Shown piece by piece: positions 53,311 to 62,021 of a DNA stretch of 64,000 nt. Below the pieces are notes generated by a model. The model ran no database searches. It worked only from the letters and a program-made list of their open reading frames with translations, and was not told the origin of the DNA. How positions within the stretch are numbered: position 1 is the first letter of the stretch; each line of letters begins with the position of its first letter. A program made the translations under genes and the position numbers. Source of the DNA: an uncultured Dorea sp. (lineage in GTDB: Bacteria > Bacillota > Clostridia > Lachnospirales > Lachnospiraceae); contig CAMBRQ010000007.1 of NCBI GenBank assembly GCA_945870325.1, positions 1-64,000 of the forward strand, read 5' to 3'.

Positions 53311-53955
53311 ATGATACCGTTAAACGAACAGGCATATCAGCATCTTCAAAATCTAATTATGCAGGGAGAACTCTCTCCTGAAAAGATCTATTCAGAGACC
53401 AAACTATCCAAAGAATTAGGCATATCCCGTACCCCATTCCGCGACGCAGTCCACAGGCTTGCCCAAGAAGGATACATTGACATCATTCCTAGCAAAGGGA
53501 TCATGCTTCATCAACTGACCCGGCAGGACATAGACGAAACCTTCCAGGTCCGCTCCGCACTAGAATGCTACTGTACTCTGCAGATTACAAAATCAGCCGT
53601 CAGACGTCCGGTAAAGAAATTATTAAAGGAGTTACACTTCCTTACAGATATGTTAAAAGATATTATGGAATCCAGTAATTCGATTGAAGAATTCTGTGAC
53701 TATGATTTCCAATTTCATACGAAGATTATAGAGTATTCCGGAAATGCGCAGTTCTCTTCCATCTTCGCCACATTCAAATATCGAATGCGCAGACTGGCGG
53801 AACTGTCACTTAAACACGAAGGTCGTATGCTGGATACGTATAATGAGCACCTGGCGATCGTGGAGGCGATGGAGAAGGGAGATGTGGAACATATCTATGA
53901 GATAACGTTGCGCCATATGGATACGGCCAGGGGAATCAACTTGGATGATTTGTAA
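53311..53955 (+). CDS. GntR family regulator, FCD (FadR-like) type
   Basis: A 214-residue transcriptional regulator. The winged helix is at 1-70 (EQAYQHLQNLIMQGELSP..., recognition helix SKELGISRTPFRDAVHRL, wing IIPSKGIMLH); the all-helical FCD ligand domain follows with conserved metal/ligand residues in the C-terminal half (DYDFQFHTKII, NEHLAIVEAMEKGD). AAGGAG precedes the ATG. It is divergent from the sugar-acid operon and is the likely binder of the palindrome at 53055, releasing it when a sugar acid or its product is present. Confidence 0.92.
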   Translation: MIPLNEQAYQHLQNLIMQGELSPEKIYSETKLSKELGISRTPFRDAVHRLAQEGYIDIIPSKGIMLHQLTRQDIDETFQVRSALECYCTLQITKSAVRRPVKKLLKELHFLTDMLKDIMESSNSIEEFCDYDFQFHTKIIEYSGNAQFSSIFATFKYRMRRLAELSLKHEGRMLDTYNEHLAIVEAMEKGDVEHIYEITLRHMDTARGINLDDL

Positions 53956-53971
53956 GAACAGGGGAATTTTG

Positions 53972-54292
53972 TTCGTGAAGAGTCACTTGTAAAGTGTACG
54001 GCAGAGAGGGGCGGTATGGTGGGGCACATCCGACTCCAATCGCCTACAAGCCGTAAGTTCAAAAGAGGTCTGAAATTAGGCACCGACTATAGCGGACGTA
54101 AAATCTTGATGATTTTCCGCCCACGATAGTCTGGACTTCTGTACTGGTAGCACAGAAGCCCTCCTAATTCCAGACCTCTTTTTCACGAACGGCTTGTACA
54201 GCTCTTCTACGGATATGCCCCACCATACCGCCCCTCTCTACCTGACATTCTTACGTATGATCTTAACGAACGGGAAGGATTCCGGCGGGAAT
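53972..54292. repeat. long palindromic intergenic element, full form
   Basis: About 300 bp fold back on themselves. A 23-bp perfect inverted pair lies at 54004-54026 and 54216-54238; further in are ACAAGCCGT/ACGGCTTGT, AGAGGTCTG/CAGACCTCT, AATTAGG/CCTAATT and AAAATC-ttgat-GATTTT, with a side hairpin CTTCTGT...ACAGAAG (54136-54157). It spans nearly the whole 415-bp gap between the GntR gene and the HD gene; no reading frame is credible. Segment 54030-54068 matches the element at 61857 at 35 of 39 positions. The last 78 bp (54293-54370) hold nothing recognisable. Confidence 0.85.
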
Positions 54293-54370
54293 GCGTGGAG
54301 AACGATGTTGGATGAATAACGGAAAATCTTGAGCGCCTAGAAATATCAAGCAGAAGGATCTATTTCTCCA

Positions 54371-54946
54371 CTACTTCCCTTCTTCTATCTTATCCACAGA
54401 ATCCTGCTCCACAGTCTTACGCAACGAACGAAGATAAGTCGAAAACTGCGCCTGTTCTTGCCCATAAGTCATCTGAAGTTCATACTCCAACGGAAGCCAG
54501 GTATCAATCGAAGCCTCATTGTGCTGAATCAATGCCTCCATCTTATCTAATGCATGGACAATCTTGGCTTCCGGTGTCTTGTTGGCTTCTAACTCCTGGA
54601 TCATGCTTAACAGTTCTTCTTGCTGTGCCGCCGGAAGTATCCCCGCCACATGCTCAATTGCTTTCGCCTCTTTCTCATGATCCGTTTTCTTCTTCTCAAA
54701 GCATGGTACATCCCCGGTCACTGCTTCGCCCAGATCATGGAACAGGCACATCTTCATAACTTTATCCATATCACAGTCCGGGAATTCTCTTGCCATGTCT
54801 TCCTTTACAAGCCATGCAAATACACACAGACGGTATGTATGTTCTGCCACGCTCTCATGCCTTCCCGAGGATGTCCAGGAATGTCTTGTATTGCACTTTA
54901 GTTTCTCAGCAACTGCCATAAAATCCAGCAATGTTCGGTTATCCAT
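54371..54946 (-). CDS. HD-domain phosphohydrolase (YfbR-like)
   Basis: A 191-residue metal-dependent hydrolase; family members are 5'-deoxynucleotidases. The HD signature residues are visible: His in RHESVAEHTYRLC, HD in CLFHDLGEAVTGDVP, and Asp in HALDKMEALIQHNE. The C-terminal 40 residues are helical and acidic. It starts 12 bp after the YjbQ gene stops, so the two are cotranscribed. Confidence 0.9.
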   Translation of the reverse strand: MDNRTLLDFMAVAEKLKCNTRHSWTSSGRHESVAEHTYRLCVFAWLVKEDMAREFPDCDMDKVMKMCLFHDLGEAVTGDVPCFEKKKTDHEKEAKAIEHVAGILPAAQQEELLSMIQELEANKTPEAKIVHALDKMEALIQHNEASIDTWLPLEYELQMTYGQEQAQFSTYLRSLRKTVEQDSVDKIEEGK

Positions 54947-54958
54947 CGTAATCTTCTT

Positions 54959-55363
54959 CTATCCTTCCATAATCTTTACATAGAATTTTCGGTTTCTTGG
55001 ACCGTCGAATTCACAGAAATACACATCCTGCCAGATTCCCAACACCAATTCGCCCCTATTTAGAATCAATGTCTGGGATGGTCCTACAAAACTAGTCTTA
55101 ATATGAGCATGGGAATTCCCTTCCATATGCTGATAATAACTGGTTCTTGTCGGGAATGCTTCTTCCAGTCCATACAGCATATCGTGTACTACATCCGGGT
55201 CAGCATTCTCATTAATGGTGAAACCTGCGGTAGTATGCGGAGAATACACTACCACAATCCCATTCTGGATGCCGCTTTTTTCAATATCCTCCCGGATCAT
55301 GTTCGTCACTTTCGCCATCTGCTGTGCACTTTTTGTCGAGATACGGTGTTCAAATAAGTTCAT
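54959..55363 (-). CDS. yjbQ: YjbQ family protein (UPF0047)
   Basis: A 134-residue protein of the conserved YjbQ family. Seen: VVYSPHTTAGFTINENADPDV (metal-binding His region), SHAHIKTSFVGPSQTLIL, and LVLGIWQDVYFCEFDGPRNR. Some members replace thiamine phosphate synthase weakly in vivo; the true role is not known. GGAGGG lies upstream of the ATG. It follows the patatin gene by 20 bp. Confidence 0.92.
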   Translation of the reverse strand: MNLFEHRISTKSAQQMAKVTNMIREDIEKSGIQNGIVVVYSPHTTAGFTINENADPDVVHDMLYGLEEAFPTRTSYYQHMEGNSHAHIKTSFVGPSQTLILNRGELVLGIWQDVYFCEFDGPRNRKFYVKIMEG

Positions 55364-55383
55364 AATCTGCCCTCCATACTTTC

Positions 55384-56241
55384 TTATATTTCCAGATAAT
55401 CCTTAAGCGCCTGATACTCTCTCTTCATCAGATAATATCCATGATTATAGAAATGCATCAGTGCATCATAATTCTTCTCAAGCCTAGATACTGTCGGAAT
55501 CAAAGGTCTCAACACGAATATCTTCCCTTCTCTTTCCAGTTTCTCAATCAACTTCACTTGCTGATTGTACACATAATTCCTCCGAATTGTTGTGCGTACC
55601 AGATTCGGATATGTCTTATAGGCTTTTCGATAGAGATCCGCGACTGCCCTGGAAGTAGGTTTCTTATGGTATCCCGGATTCCTGGTCAGAATCAGAACTA
55701 CTTTATCGTTTCCTAATTCCAATGCTCTCTTTACTGGAATCGAATCTGCCAGACCGCCATCCAAATAAGGGATTCCATCTACATTTACGATTGGCGAAAC
55801 CAATGGCATACTACTGGATGCACGGCAGATCTTCATCAGACGGTCTCTATCGCTTCTTTCCGTCATATATTCTGCCTGTCCCGTCTCGCAATTCGTTGTT
55901 ACAATCTCGCATTCCATCTCAGATGCAAAATACGTATCATAATCAAACGGGAAGAATCCATTCGGGTATTTGTCAAATATCATATCCATATCCATCAGGC
56001 TCTTCTCTTTGATGAATTTCGAAAAGCCATGATAATAATTATATTCCTTCTCTCTGTGAATCATACAATCCCTGGTTCTGCCCGGCTGTCTGGATACATA
56101 GTCTACTCCATTGCAAGAACCGGCGGACACACCGATCACATGGGACAGATACAGATCCTGCTCCATCAGATAATCTAAAACGCCTGAAGTGAACACCCCT
56201 CTGGTCGCCCCACCTTCAAGTACAATTGTTGCTTTTGTCAT
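55384..56241 (-). CDS. patatin-like phospholipase family protein
   Basis: A 285-residue acyl hydrolase with the Ser-Asp dyad: oxyanion loop LEGGATRGVFTSGVL, nucleophile GVSAGSCNG, and catalytic Asp in PYLDGGLADSIPV. No signal peptide; the enzyme probably acts at the inner face of the membrane. First of three genes (patatin, yjbQ, HD) on this strand, divergent from the ABC-F gene. Confidence 0.92.
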   Translation of the reverse strand: MTKATIVLEGGATRGVFTSGVLDYLMEQDLYLSHVIGVSAGSCNGVDYVSRQPGRTRDCMIHREKEYNYYHGFSKFIKEKSLMDMDMIFDKYPNGFFPFDYDTYFASEMECEIVTTNCETGQAEYMTERSDRDRLMKICRASSSMPLVSPIVNVDGIPYLDGGLADSIPVKRALELGNDKVVLILTRNPGYHKKPTSRAVADLYRKAYKTYPNLVRTTIRRNYVYNQQVKLIEKLEREGKIFVLRPLIPTVSRLEKNYDALMHFYNHGYYLMKREYQALKDYLEI

Positions 56242-56347
56242 AATCTATACCCCACTTTCTTATCTGCTATTATATACCATTTTTCCTATAAAAAAACTGA
56301 AAGTTTTATTAAGTCACTATATTTCAATGATATCGAAACATAACAAC

Positions 56348-56376
56348 TTGCTATTTTCTGGTATATTTGATAATAT
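56348..56376 (+). promoter_or_regulatory. promoter of the ABC-F gene
   Basis: TTGCTA (56348-56353), 17 bp, TAATAT (56371-56376), about 50 bp before the chosen start codon at 56432. Confidence 0.55.
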
Positions 56377-56431
56377 AAGCAAGGTATATAAATATGAATC
56401 ATTTTCAAACAAGAAGGAGTATGTAACTGCT

Positions 56432-58066
56432 ATGATTAGTACAAGCAATGTAACACTACGTGTTGGAAAAAAAGCCCTGTTTGAAGACGTCAATATCAAA
56501 TTCACCGAAGGAAACTGCTACGGTCTGATCGGTGCCAACGGTGCCGGAAAGTCTACATTCCTTAAGATTCTTTCCGGTCAGTTAGAGCCAAGCAAAGGCG
56601 AGGTTATCATTACCCCCGGCGAGCGTCTCTCTTTCCTTCAGCAGGATCACTTTAAATACGACGAATACCCTGTTCTTGACACGGTCATGATGGGAAATGC
56701 ACGTCTCTATGAGATTATGAAAGAAAAAGAAGTCATCTACGCCAAAGAAGACTTTACCGATGAAGATGGAATCAAAGCCAGCGAATTGGAAGCAGAATTC
56801 GCCGCTATGAACGGATGGGAAGCAGAATCCGATGCTGCAACACTTCTGAATGGTCTTGGCATCCCGACTGAGATGCACTATGAGATCATGCAGAACTTAA
56901 ATGGACCAGAAAAAGTCAAGGTGCTTCTTGCTCAAGCGCTTTTTGGCAATCCGGACATTCTTCTTTTGGATGAGCCTACCAACCACTTAGATCTGGATGC
57001 GATTGCATGGCTGGAAGAATTCCTGATTAACTTCGACAATACGGTTATCGTAGTATCCCATGACCGCTACTTCCTGAATAAAGTCTGTACACAGATTGCA
57101 GACATCGACTACGGCAAGATCAAACTTTACGCTGGTAACTATGACTTCTGGTATGAGTCCAGCCAGTTATTGATCCGTCAGATGAAGGAAGCAAATAAGA
57201 AGAAAGAAGAAAAGATCAAAGAACTTCAGGAGTTCATCTCCAGGTTCAGCGCCAACGCTTCCAAGTCCAAGCAGGCAACTTCCAGAAAGCGTGCGCTGGA
57301 GAAGATCCAGTTGGATGATATCCAGCCATCCAGCCGTAAGTATCCTTATATTGATTTCCGTCCTAACCGCGAGATTGGTAACGAGGTTCTTACCGTAGAT
57401 GGATTAAGCAAGACAATTGACGGAGAGAAAGTCTTAGACAACATCTCTTTTACTTTGGGTCATGATGACAAAGTTGCTTTCGTAGGAAGCAATGAACTTG
57501 CCAAAACTACCCTGTTCCAGATTCTCGCAGGCGAGATGGAGCCGGATGAAGGAACTTATAAATGGGGAATCACCACTTCCCAGGCATATTTCCCTCTGGA
57601 CAGCGGCGCCGAATTCGACAACGACTACACTATCGTTGAGTGGCTGACCCAGTATTCTGAAGAAAAGGACGTCACCTATGTACGTGGTTTCCTGGGACGT
57701 ATGCTCTTCTCCGGAGATGATGGAGTAAAGAGAGTAAATGTACTTTCCGGTGGCGAGAAGGTACGCTGCCTCTTATCCAAGATGATGATCTCCGGAGCCA
57801 ACGTATTGCTCCTTGATGAGCCTACCAACCACTTGGATATGGAAAGCATCACCGCTCTTAATAACGGTATGATCAAATTCCCTGGTGTAATCTTATTCTC
57901 ATCCAGAGACCACCAGATCGTACAGACCACTGCGAACCGTATCATGGAGATCGTTCCGGGCGGCAAATTGATCGACAAGATCACTACCTACGATGAATAT
58001 CTGGAAAGCGATGAGATGGCAAGAAAGAGACAGACATATACTGTACAGCAGGAAGAGGACGACTAA
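56432..58066 (+). CDS. ABC-F family ATPase (YbiT-like)
   Basis: A 544-residue soluble protein with two ABC domains that acts on the ribosome rather than in transport. Domain 1 has Walker A GANGAGKST and LLLDEPTNHLDLD; domain 2 has LSGGEKVRCLL and LLLDEPTNHLDME. Two sites look odd: the first signature is LNGPEKVKVLL and the second Walker A is GSNELAKTT. Both are, as far as I recall, family traits of this Clostridial subgroup and not damage. Start is ATG 56432, with AAGAAGGAG 12 bases upstream, a rather long spacing. No antibiotic-resistance subtype was recognised. Confidence 0.92.
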   Translation: MISTSNVTLRVGKKALFEDVNIKFTEGNCYGLIGANGAGKSTFLKILSGQLEPSKGEVIITPGERLSFLQQDHFKYDEYPVLDTVMMGNARLYEIMKEKEVIYAKEDFTDEDGIKASELEAEFAAMNGWEAESDAATLLNGLGIPTEMHYEIMQNLNGPEKVKVLLAQALFGNPDILLLDEPTNHLDLDAIAWLEEFLINFDNTVIVVSHDRYFLNKVCTQIADIDYGKIKLYAGNYDFWYESSQLLIRQMKEANKKKEEKIKELQEFISRFSANASKSKQATSRKRALEKIQLDDIQPSSRKYPYIDFRPNREIGNEVLTVDGLSKTIDGEKVLDNISFTLGHDDKVAFVGSNELAKTTLFQILAGEMEPDEGTYKWGITTSQAYFPLDSGAEFDNDYTIVEWLTQYSEEKDVTYVRGFLGRMLFSGDDGVKRVNVLSGGEKVRCLLSKMMISGANVLLLDEPTNHLDMESITALNNGMIKFPGVILFSSRDHQIVQTTANRIMEIVPGGKLIDKITTYDEYLESDEMARKRQTYTVQQEEDD

Positions 58067-58082
58067 GTACCCGAAGCAAACT

Positions 58083-58118
58083 AATGGCAGATTCCCAAGA
58101 GAGAATCTGCCATTTTAA
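58083..58118. terminator. bidirectional terminator between ABC-F gene and a membrane protein gene
   Basis: AATGGCAGATTC and GAATCTGCCATTTT form a stem of about 10 to 12 bp, with T's on the plus side and A's before it; it serves the two convergent genes. Confidence 0.8.
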
Positions 58119-58129
58119 ATTCTATCATT

Positions 58130-58648
58130 CTATGAAACTCTCGCCCGCAGTTCATGATACACCTGGTCGAACTTCTTCTGCATCCCGTCATCTTTCACAC
58201 AGGATACAATCTCATGGCGGACACCTTGTTTATCGGTAAGGAACAGGGTCTTCTTCACATTGCCCTGTAACCCTACTTCTACCTTCTCCATATCCTCTAA
58301 CTGATACACATATACATCACTTTGCTCCACAAGCACATAGTCCTTCGCAATCATCAAATGATAATCCGGAATCTCAGTCAGATTCGGATCTGCCAACTGA
58401 TGAAAGAACTCTTCCTGATCTCTGATGCCATCTAATTTGCTCTTTAATTCCTTCTGTGACTTCATATTCGTTACTGCAAGGAACGCACCTGCCACAGCCA
58501 GTATCAATGCCAGCATAATATTCGAAAAAAGACAGATGAAAGCCACCGCCAGCAGGCTTGCCCATACAATCATTCCTGTCTGCAGTTTCTTTGCCCGTTC
58601 CTGGATAAAATCATAATACTTTTGCTGACCTGCCGTCTGGATATTCAT
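58130..58648 (-). CDS. hypothetical membrane protein
   Basis: A 172-residue protein with two adjacent hydrophobic segments near the start (GMIVWASLLAVAFICLF and IMLALILAVAGAFLAV), a short loop between them, and then a cytoplasmic-type domain of about 110 residues (IPDYHLMIAKDYVLVEQS..., TLFLTDKQGVRHEIVSC) that looks like a small PH-like beta-rich domain of the YcxB type. Not recognised with certainty. GAGGCG precedes the ATG. It stands between the ABC-F gene and trpS. Confidence 0.75.
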   Translation of the reverse strand: MNIQTAGQQKYYDFIQERAKKLQTGMIVWASLLAVAFICLFSNIMLALILAVAGAFLAVTNMKSQKELKSKLDGIRDQEEFFHQLADPNLTEIPDYHLMIAKDYVLVEQSDVYVYQLEDMEKVEVGLQGNVKKTLFLTDKQGVRHEIVSCVKDDGMQKKFDQVYHELRARVS

Positions 58649-58732
58649 CTTCTACGCCTCTTTTCTTAATACTTATTATCATTTCCACTATCAATTCCTA
58701 CTGGCATGCTGCAGAAATACCAAATTCTCTTA

Positions 58733-59737
58733 CTAGCGGATTCTCTCCGGGAATCCAATCTTCTTCTGTACTTTTCTTAAAGTCTTATTAGAGAAATACT
58801 GTGCTTTCTCAGCATTATTCTTAATGATTCCATCAATATAAGCCTTATCTTTCTCAAGTCTTGCGACCTCATCCTGAAGTGGCTTCAGAACGCTAACGAC
58901 TGCTTCTCCTACTGCCATCTTGAAATCGCCATATCCCTTGCCATCGAATTCCTTCACCACATCTTCCGGCTTCTTTCCGGTGCATGCACTATAGATATCG
59001 ATCAGGTTCTTAACTCCCGGCTGCTCATCACGATACAGAATCTGCGCTTCTGAATCCGTTACCGCACGTTTACATTTACGAATGATTGTATCCGGATCAT
59101 CCATAAGATAGATGCTGGCATTCGGATTCTCATCAGACTTGGACATCTTCTTTGACGGATCCTGAAGGCTCATGATTCTGGCTCCAACTTTTCCAATGTA
59201 TGCTTCCGGAATTGTAAATACATTTCCATAGATATTGTTGAATCGCTCTGCAATATCTCTTGTAATCTCCAGATGCTGCATCTGGTCACTTCCAACCGGA
59301 ACCACATCTGCCTGATAGAGCAGGATATCTGCCGCCATCAGTACCGGATATGTAAATAATCCCGCATTGATATTATCCGCATGTTTTGCTGCCTTGTCCT
59401 TGAACTGAGTCATACGGTTCAACTCTCCCATATAAGTAAAGCAGTTCAGTATCCATGCCAGTTCTGCATGACCGGATACATGGGACTGATAGTAGATACA
59501 GTTCTTCTCCGGATCAAGTCCCGCTGCAATGTACAGAGTCAGAAGCGCTCTTGCCCTCTTTCTAAGTGTTGCCGGGTCCTGTCTCACAGTAATGGAATGC
59601 ATATCTACCACGCTGTAGAAACACTCATACTCATCACTTAAAGTCACCCAGTTCTTCAATGCGCCCAGATAATTCCCCAATGTCAGGTTACCTGTTGCCT
59701 GCATACCGCTAAATAATACTTTCTTATCTCCAATCAT
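58733..59737 (-). CDS. trpS: tryptophan--tRNA ligase
   Basis: Class I aminoacyl-tRNA synthetase charging tRNA-Trp. The 334-residue length is typical. Seen: LFSGMQATGNLTLGNYLGAL with the HIGH-type TLGN, the conserved GSDQMQHLEI, and the KMSKS motif in SKKMSKSDENP. ATG 59737 is chosen because GGAGG lies eight bases upstream; the in-frame ATG 59752 overlaps that site. No T-box leader was seen in the 107-bp gap before it, unlike trpB2 (62022). Confidence 0.96.
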   Translation of the reverse strand: MIGDKKVLFSGMQATGNLTLGNYLGALKNWVTLSDEYECFYSVVDMHSITVRQDPATLRKRARALLTLYIAAGLDPEKNCIYYQSHVSGHAELAWILNCFTYMGELNRMTQFKDKAAKHADNINAGLFTYPVLMAADILLYQADVVPVGSDQMQHLEITRDIAERFNNIYGNVFTIPEAYIGKVGARIMSLQDPSKKMSKSDENPNASIYLMDDPDTIIRKCKRAVTDSEAQILYRDEQPGVKNLIDIYSACTGKKPEDVVKEFDGKGYGDFKMAVGEAVVSVLKPLQDEVARLEKDKAYIDGIIKNNAEKAQYFSNKTLRKVQKKIGFPERIR

Positions 59738-59844
59738 CTTCTCATCCTCCATATTATTTCTATTATTAGACTTCTATAGCATTCTTTATCCTATCATCAT
59801 CTAACATCAAAATTCATTCTTTGTAATGTACTTCTCTTACTTCA

Positions 59845-60480
59845 TTACTTATCCCAGGACTCTACCTTATCATCATAATAAACCACGTTCTCTGACAGAA
59901 TCTCCGGGATTCCGCTCGTTACCTGTACCTCTGTCACCGCGCAGTTCTTATGTACGCCAAGCCCCCAATATTCTGATATGGGCTTGCCTTTCATGTTATT
60001 CAAAAGACCTGCCAGCGCGGCACCATGGGTCGTAATCAGTATACTACTATCCTGATACTCTTTCTTATGATATAATTCCTGCAGGAATTCTCCCGTTCTC
60101 TTCTTCACATCAGCAAAATCTTCGCCTTCCGGCGGAGCCGTATATCGTTCCGGTCCATCAAAGAACCGATGGAATTCCTCCGGAAGTTCCCAGCCATCCT
60201 TAGAACAGCTCTTCCCTTCATACTCACCGAATGACATCTCTATAATCCGCCCGTCTTCTATAATAGGGATCTCTCTGCCCTCCAGAATCAGTTCTGCAGT
60301 CTCCTTCGCTCTGGATAAAGGACTGGTATAACACACATCAAAAGAAATCTTCGCAAGTCCCTTCGCCGTCTTCCTTGCCAGTGTTCTTCCAAACTCATCC
60401 AGTGGAATATCCACCTGACCCTGAAGTCTTCTCTTCTTATTCCATTCCGTCTCTCCGTGCCTTACGATATATAGCCTCAT
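59845..60480 (-). CDS. histidine phosphatase family protein
   Basis: A 211-residue member of the phosphoglycerate mutase-like superfamily. The phosphorylated His is in YIVRHGETEWN, the second Arg/His set in YTSPLSRAKETAEL and ILITTHGAALAGLL. Substrate unknown; such proteins often act on small phosphate esters. ATG 60480 has AAGGAGG seven bases upstream; the longer frame to 60516 is rejected. It is divergent from luxS. Confidence 0.9.
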   Translation of the reverse strand: MRLYIVRHGETEWNKKRRLQGQVDIPLDEFGRTLARKTAKGLAKISFDVCYTSPLSRAKETAELILEGREIPIIEDGRIIEMSFGEYEGKSCSKDGWELPEEFHRFFDGPERYTAPPEGEDFADVKKRTGEFLQELYHKKEYQDSSILITTHGAALAGLLNNMKGKPISEYWGLGVHKNCAVTEVQVTSGIPEILSENVVYYDDKVESWDK

Positions 60481-60558
60481 CTTCTGCCTCCTTAACGTAC
60501 TCTGTAAGTATATCACATCTCCTCATAGTTTTCATTAGTAAATTCACCAGAAAAGTGT

Positions 60559-60564
60559 TATAAT
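60559..60564 (+). promoter_or_regulatory. extended -10 box of luxS
   Basis: TATAAT preceded by TGT (TGnTATAAT), 51 bp before the luxS ATG; no good -35 box is seen at 17 bp, which fits an extended -10 promoter. Confidence 0.55.
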
Positions 60565-60615
60565 ATCACTACTCACTGTATCATCAGTAAATTATAAAAG
60601 GAGCTGTGAAGAATT

Positions 60616-61095
60616 ATGGAAAAGATCACAAGTTTTACAATAGACCATCTGCGTCTCGTTCCGGGAGTCTATGTTTCCCGAATCGACTATGTAGCAGGCA
60701 ATCCTGTTACTACTTTCGATATCCGTATGACAAGCCCGAATGATGAGCCGGTTATGAATACTGCTGAAGTTCATACCATCGAACATCTGGCTGCCACATT
60801 CCTGCGGAATCATGAAACCTACGCTGACAAGACCATCTACTTTGGTCCAATGGGATGCCGTACAGGCTTCTATCTTCTCCTTGCCGGTCAGTATGAATCC
60901 AGGGATATCGTCCCGTTAATGACCGAGATGTTTACATTCATTGCTGATTTTGAAGGAGAAGTACCTGGTGCAAGCGCCAAAGACTGCGGCAATTACCTGG
61001 ATATGAATCTCCCGATGGCAAGATACCTTGCAAAAAAATATCTGGATAACGTTCTTCTGAACATTACAGATGCACAGTTGACTTATCCTGCATAA
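60616..61095 (+). CDS. luxS: S-ribosylhomocysteine lyase
   Basis: Splits S-ribosylhomocysteine to homocysteine and DPD, the precursor of autoinducer-2. The 159-residue length is standard. Zinc motif HTIEHLAATF is present, with the catalytic Cys in GPMGCRTGFY and the third zinc Cys in AKDCGNYLD. AAGGAG lies 12 bases before the ATG. It stands alone, not linked to pfs or metabolic cys genes, and ends in the terminator at 61111-61163. Confidence 0.97.
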   Translation: MEKITSFTIDHLRLVPGVYVSRIDYVAGNPVTTFDIRMTSPNDEPVMNTAEVHTIEHLAATFLRNHETYADKTIYFGPMGCRTGFYLLLAGQYESRDIVPLMTEMFTFIADFEGEVPGASAKDCGNYLDMNLPMARYLAKKYLDNVLLNITDAQLTYPA

Positions 61096-61110
61096 GGCTA
61101 CATTTCCATA

Positions 61111-61163
61111 ACACTGGCGTCTGCATTCTATACTGCACCAACGCCAGTGTAATTATCTTTTTC
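61111..61163 (+). terminator. terminator of luxS
   Basis: ACACTGGCGT (61111-61120) and ACGCCAGTGT (61141-61150), a perfect 10-bp stem with a 20-base loop; T-rich AATTATCTTTTT follows. Confidence 0.8.
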
Positions 61164-61225
61164 AGTTTCTCAAGGCACCTCCCAGCCCTACCCAGATGAA
61201 CTTATCCATAATCTGTCATGCCTTT

Positions 61226-61762
61226 CTATTCCACACATATAATCTGACACATCTTCATCGCTTCCAACGCATTCCTATGGCTTTCTGGTGTCACTCCGGC
61301 ACAGCACGCCGCGTCCACAATCACCGGAACCTCCGGCAGGAATGCCTTCACAAGCATCGCATTGGATATCACGCAGATGTCCGTACACAGACCGACAAAA
61401 GTAACCGATTCAATCCCTTTCTTCCCCTGTTTCTTCAGATCTTCGTCCTGCGCTTTCAACACCTGCCCAAGCGCTGCGCTTCCAAATGTCGGCTTATCAA
61501 TCGGCTCCTCTTTGCGAACCGCTTCAATCTCCGGATTCAGTTCCCATCCCTTCGTCCCTCTGACACAATGAACAACTGGAAGATTCTTCCCTTCCTGAGT
61601 CTCCAGATAATTCTCCTCATGTGTATCCCTGGTATAAAGTACCCTTCCCTCAAAATTACGGATCTTCTCCACAACCTTCGGCACTATCGTAACCGCTTCC
61701 TTCGTCCCAAGCGCCCCATCAATAAAATCATTCTGCATATCCACTACAACCAAAATATCCAT
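61226..61762 (-). CDS. isochorismatase family cysteine hydrolase
   Basis: A 178-residue hydrolase of the isochorismatase/nicotinamidase superfamily. The catalytic triad is visible: Asp in VVVDMQNDFIDGAL, Lys in DKPTFGS, Cys in FVGLCTDICVISN. Metal-binding His of nicotinamidases is represented by DTHEENY. Nicotinamidase is the likeliest activity; other small amidases are possible. It is convergent with luxS. Confidence 0.9.
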   Translation of the reverse strand: MDILVVVDMQNDFIDGALGTKEAVTIVPKVVEKIRNFEGRVLYTRDTHEENYLETQEGKNLPVVHCVRGTKGWELNPEIEAVRKEEPIDKPTFGSAALGQVLKAQDEDLKKQGKKGIESVTFVGLCTDICVISNAMLVKAFLPEVPVIVDAACCAGVTPESHRNALEAMKMCQIICVE

Positions 61763-61856
61763 AATACCATTCTCCCTTCATAATCAATCTGCCAAAACTA
61801 CTATTTCTATTATATCTCACTTCTCCTCATAGTCAAATTGTATACACAATTTTCCA

Positions 61857-62005
61857 ACAATTCGTAAGTTCAAAAGAGGCGAAAACTCAGCCATCTTACA
61901 GTCTGCGTTTTCACCTCTTTTGAACTTACGGATTGTAGACGACCGGAGTCGGTCTCCTGTCACCGGACACCTCCTCCAGATGCCGTCCTCCCGCCAACTA
62001 TCTAA
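61857..62005 (-). repeat. palindromic intergenic element downstream of trpB2
   Basis: The core 61857-61936 is a nearly perfect hairpin of about 30 bp per arm (CGTAAGTTCAAAAGAGG repeated inverted) around a 20-base loop. It is followed at 61945-61952 by GGAGTCGG and at 61990 by CCTCCCGCC. On the minus strand 61952-61914 matches 54030-54068. It fills the 259-bp gap between isochorismatase and trpB2 together with an AT-rich stretch (61763-61856). Confidence 0.8.
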
Positions 62006-62021
62006 TTATGCCCCAAAATTC

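Noticed and set aside
56432..58066. Damaged ABC-F protein, because one signature (LNGPEKVK) and one Walker A (GSNELAKTT) are off-consensus
   Set aside because: As far as I recall, both variants are shared by this Clostridial ABC-F subgroup; the frame is intact and the other motifs are normal.
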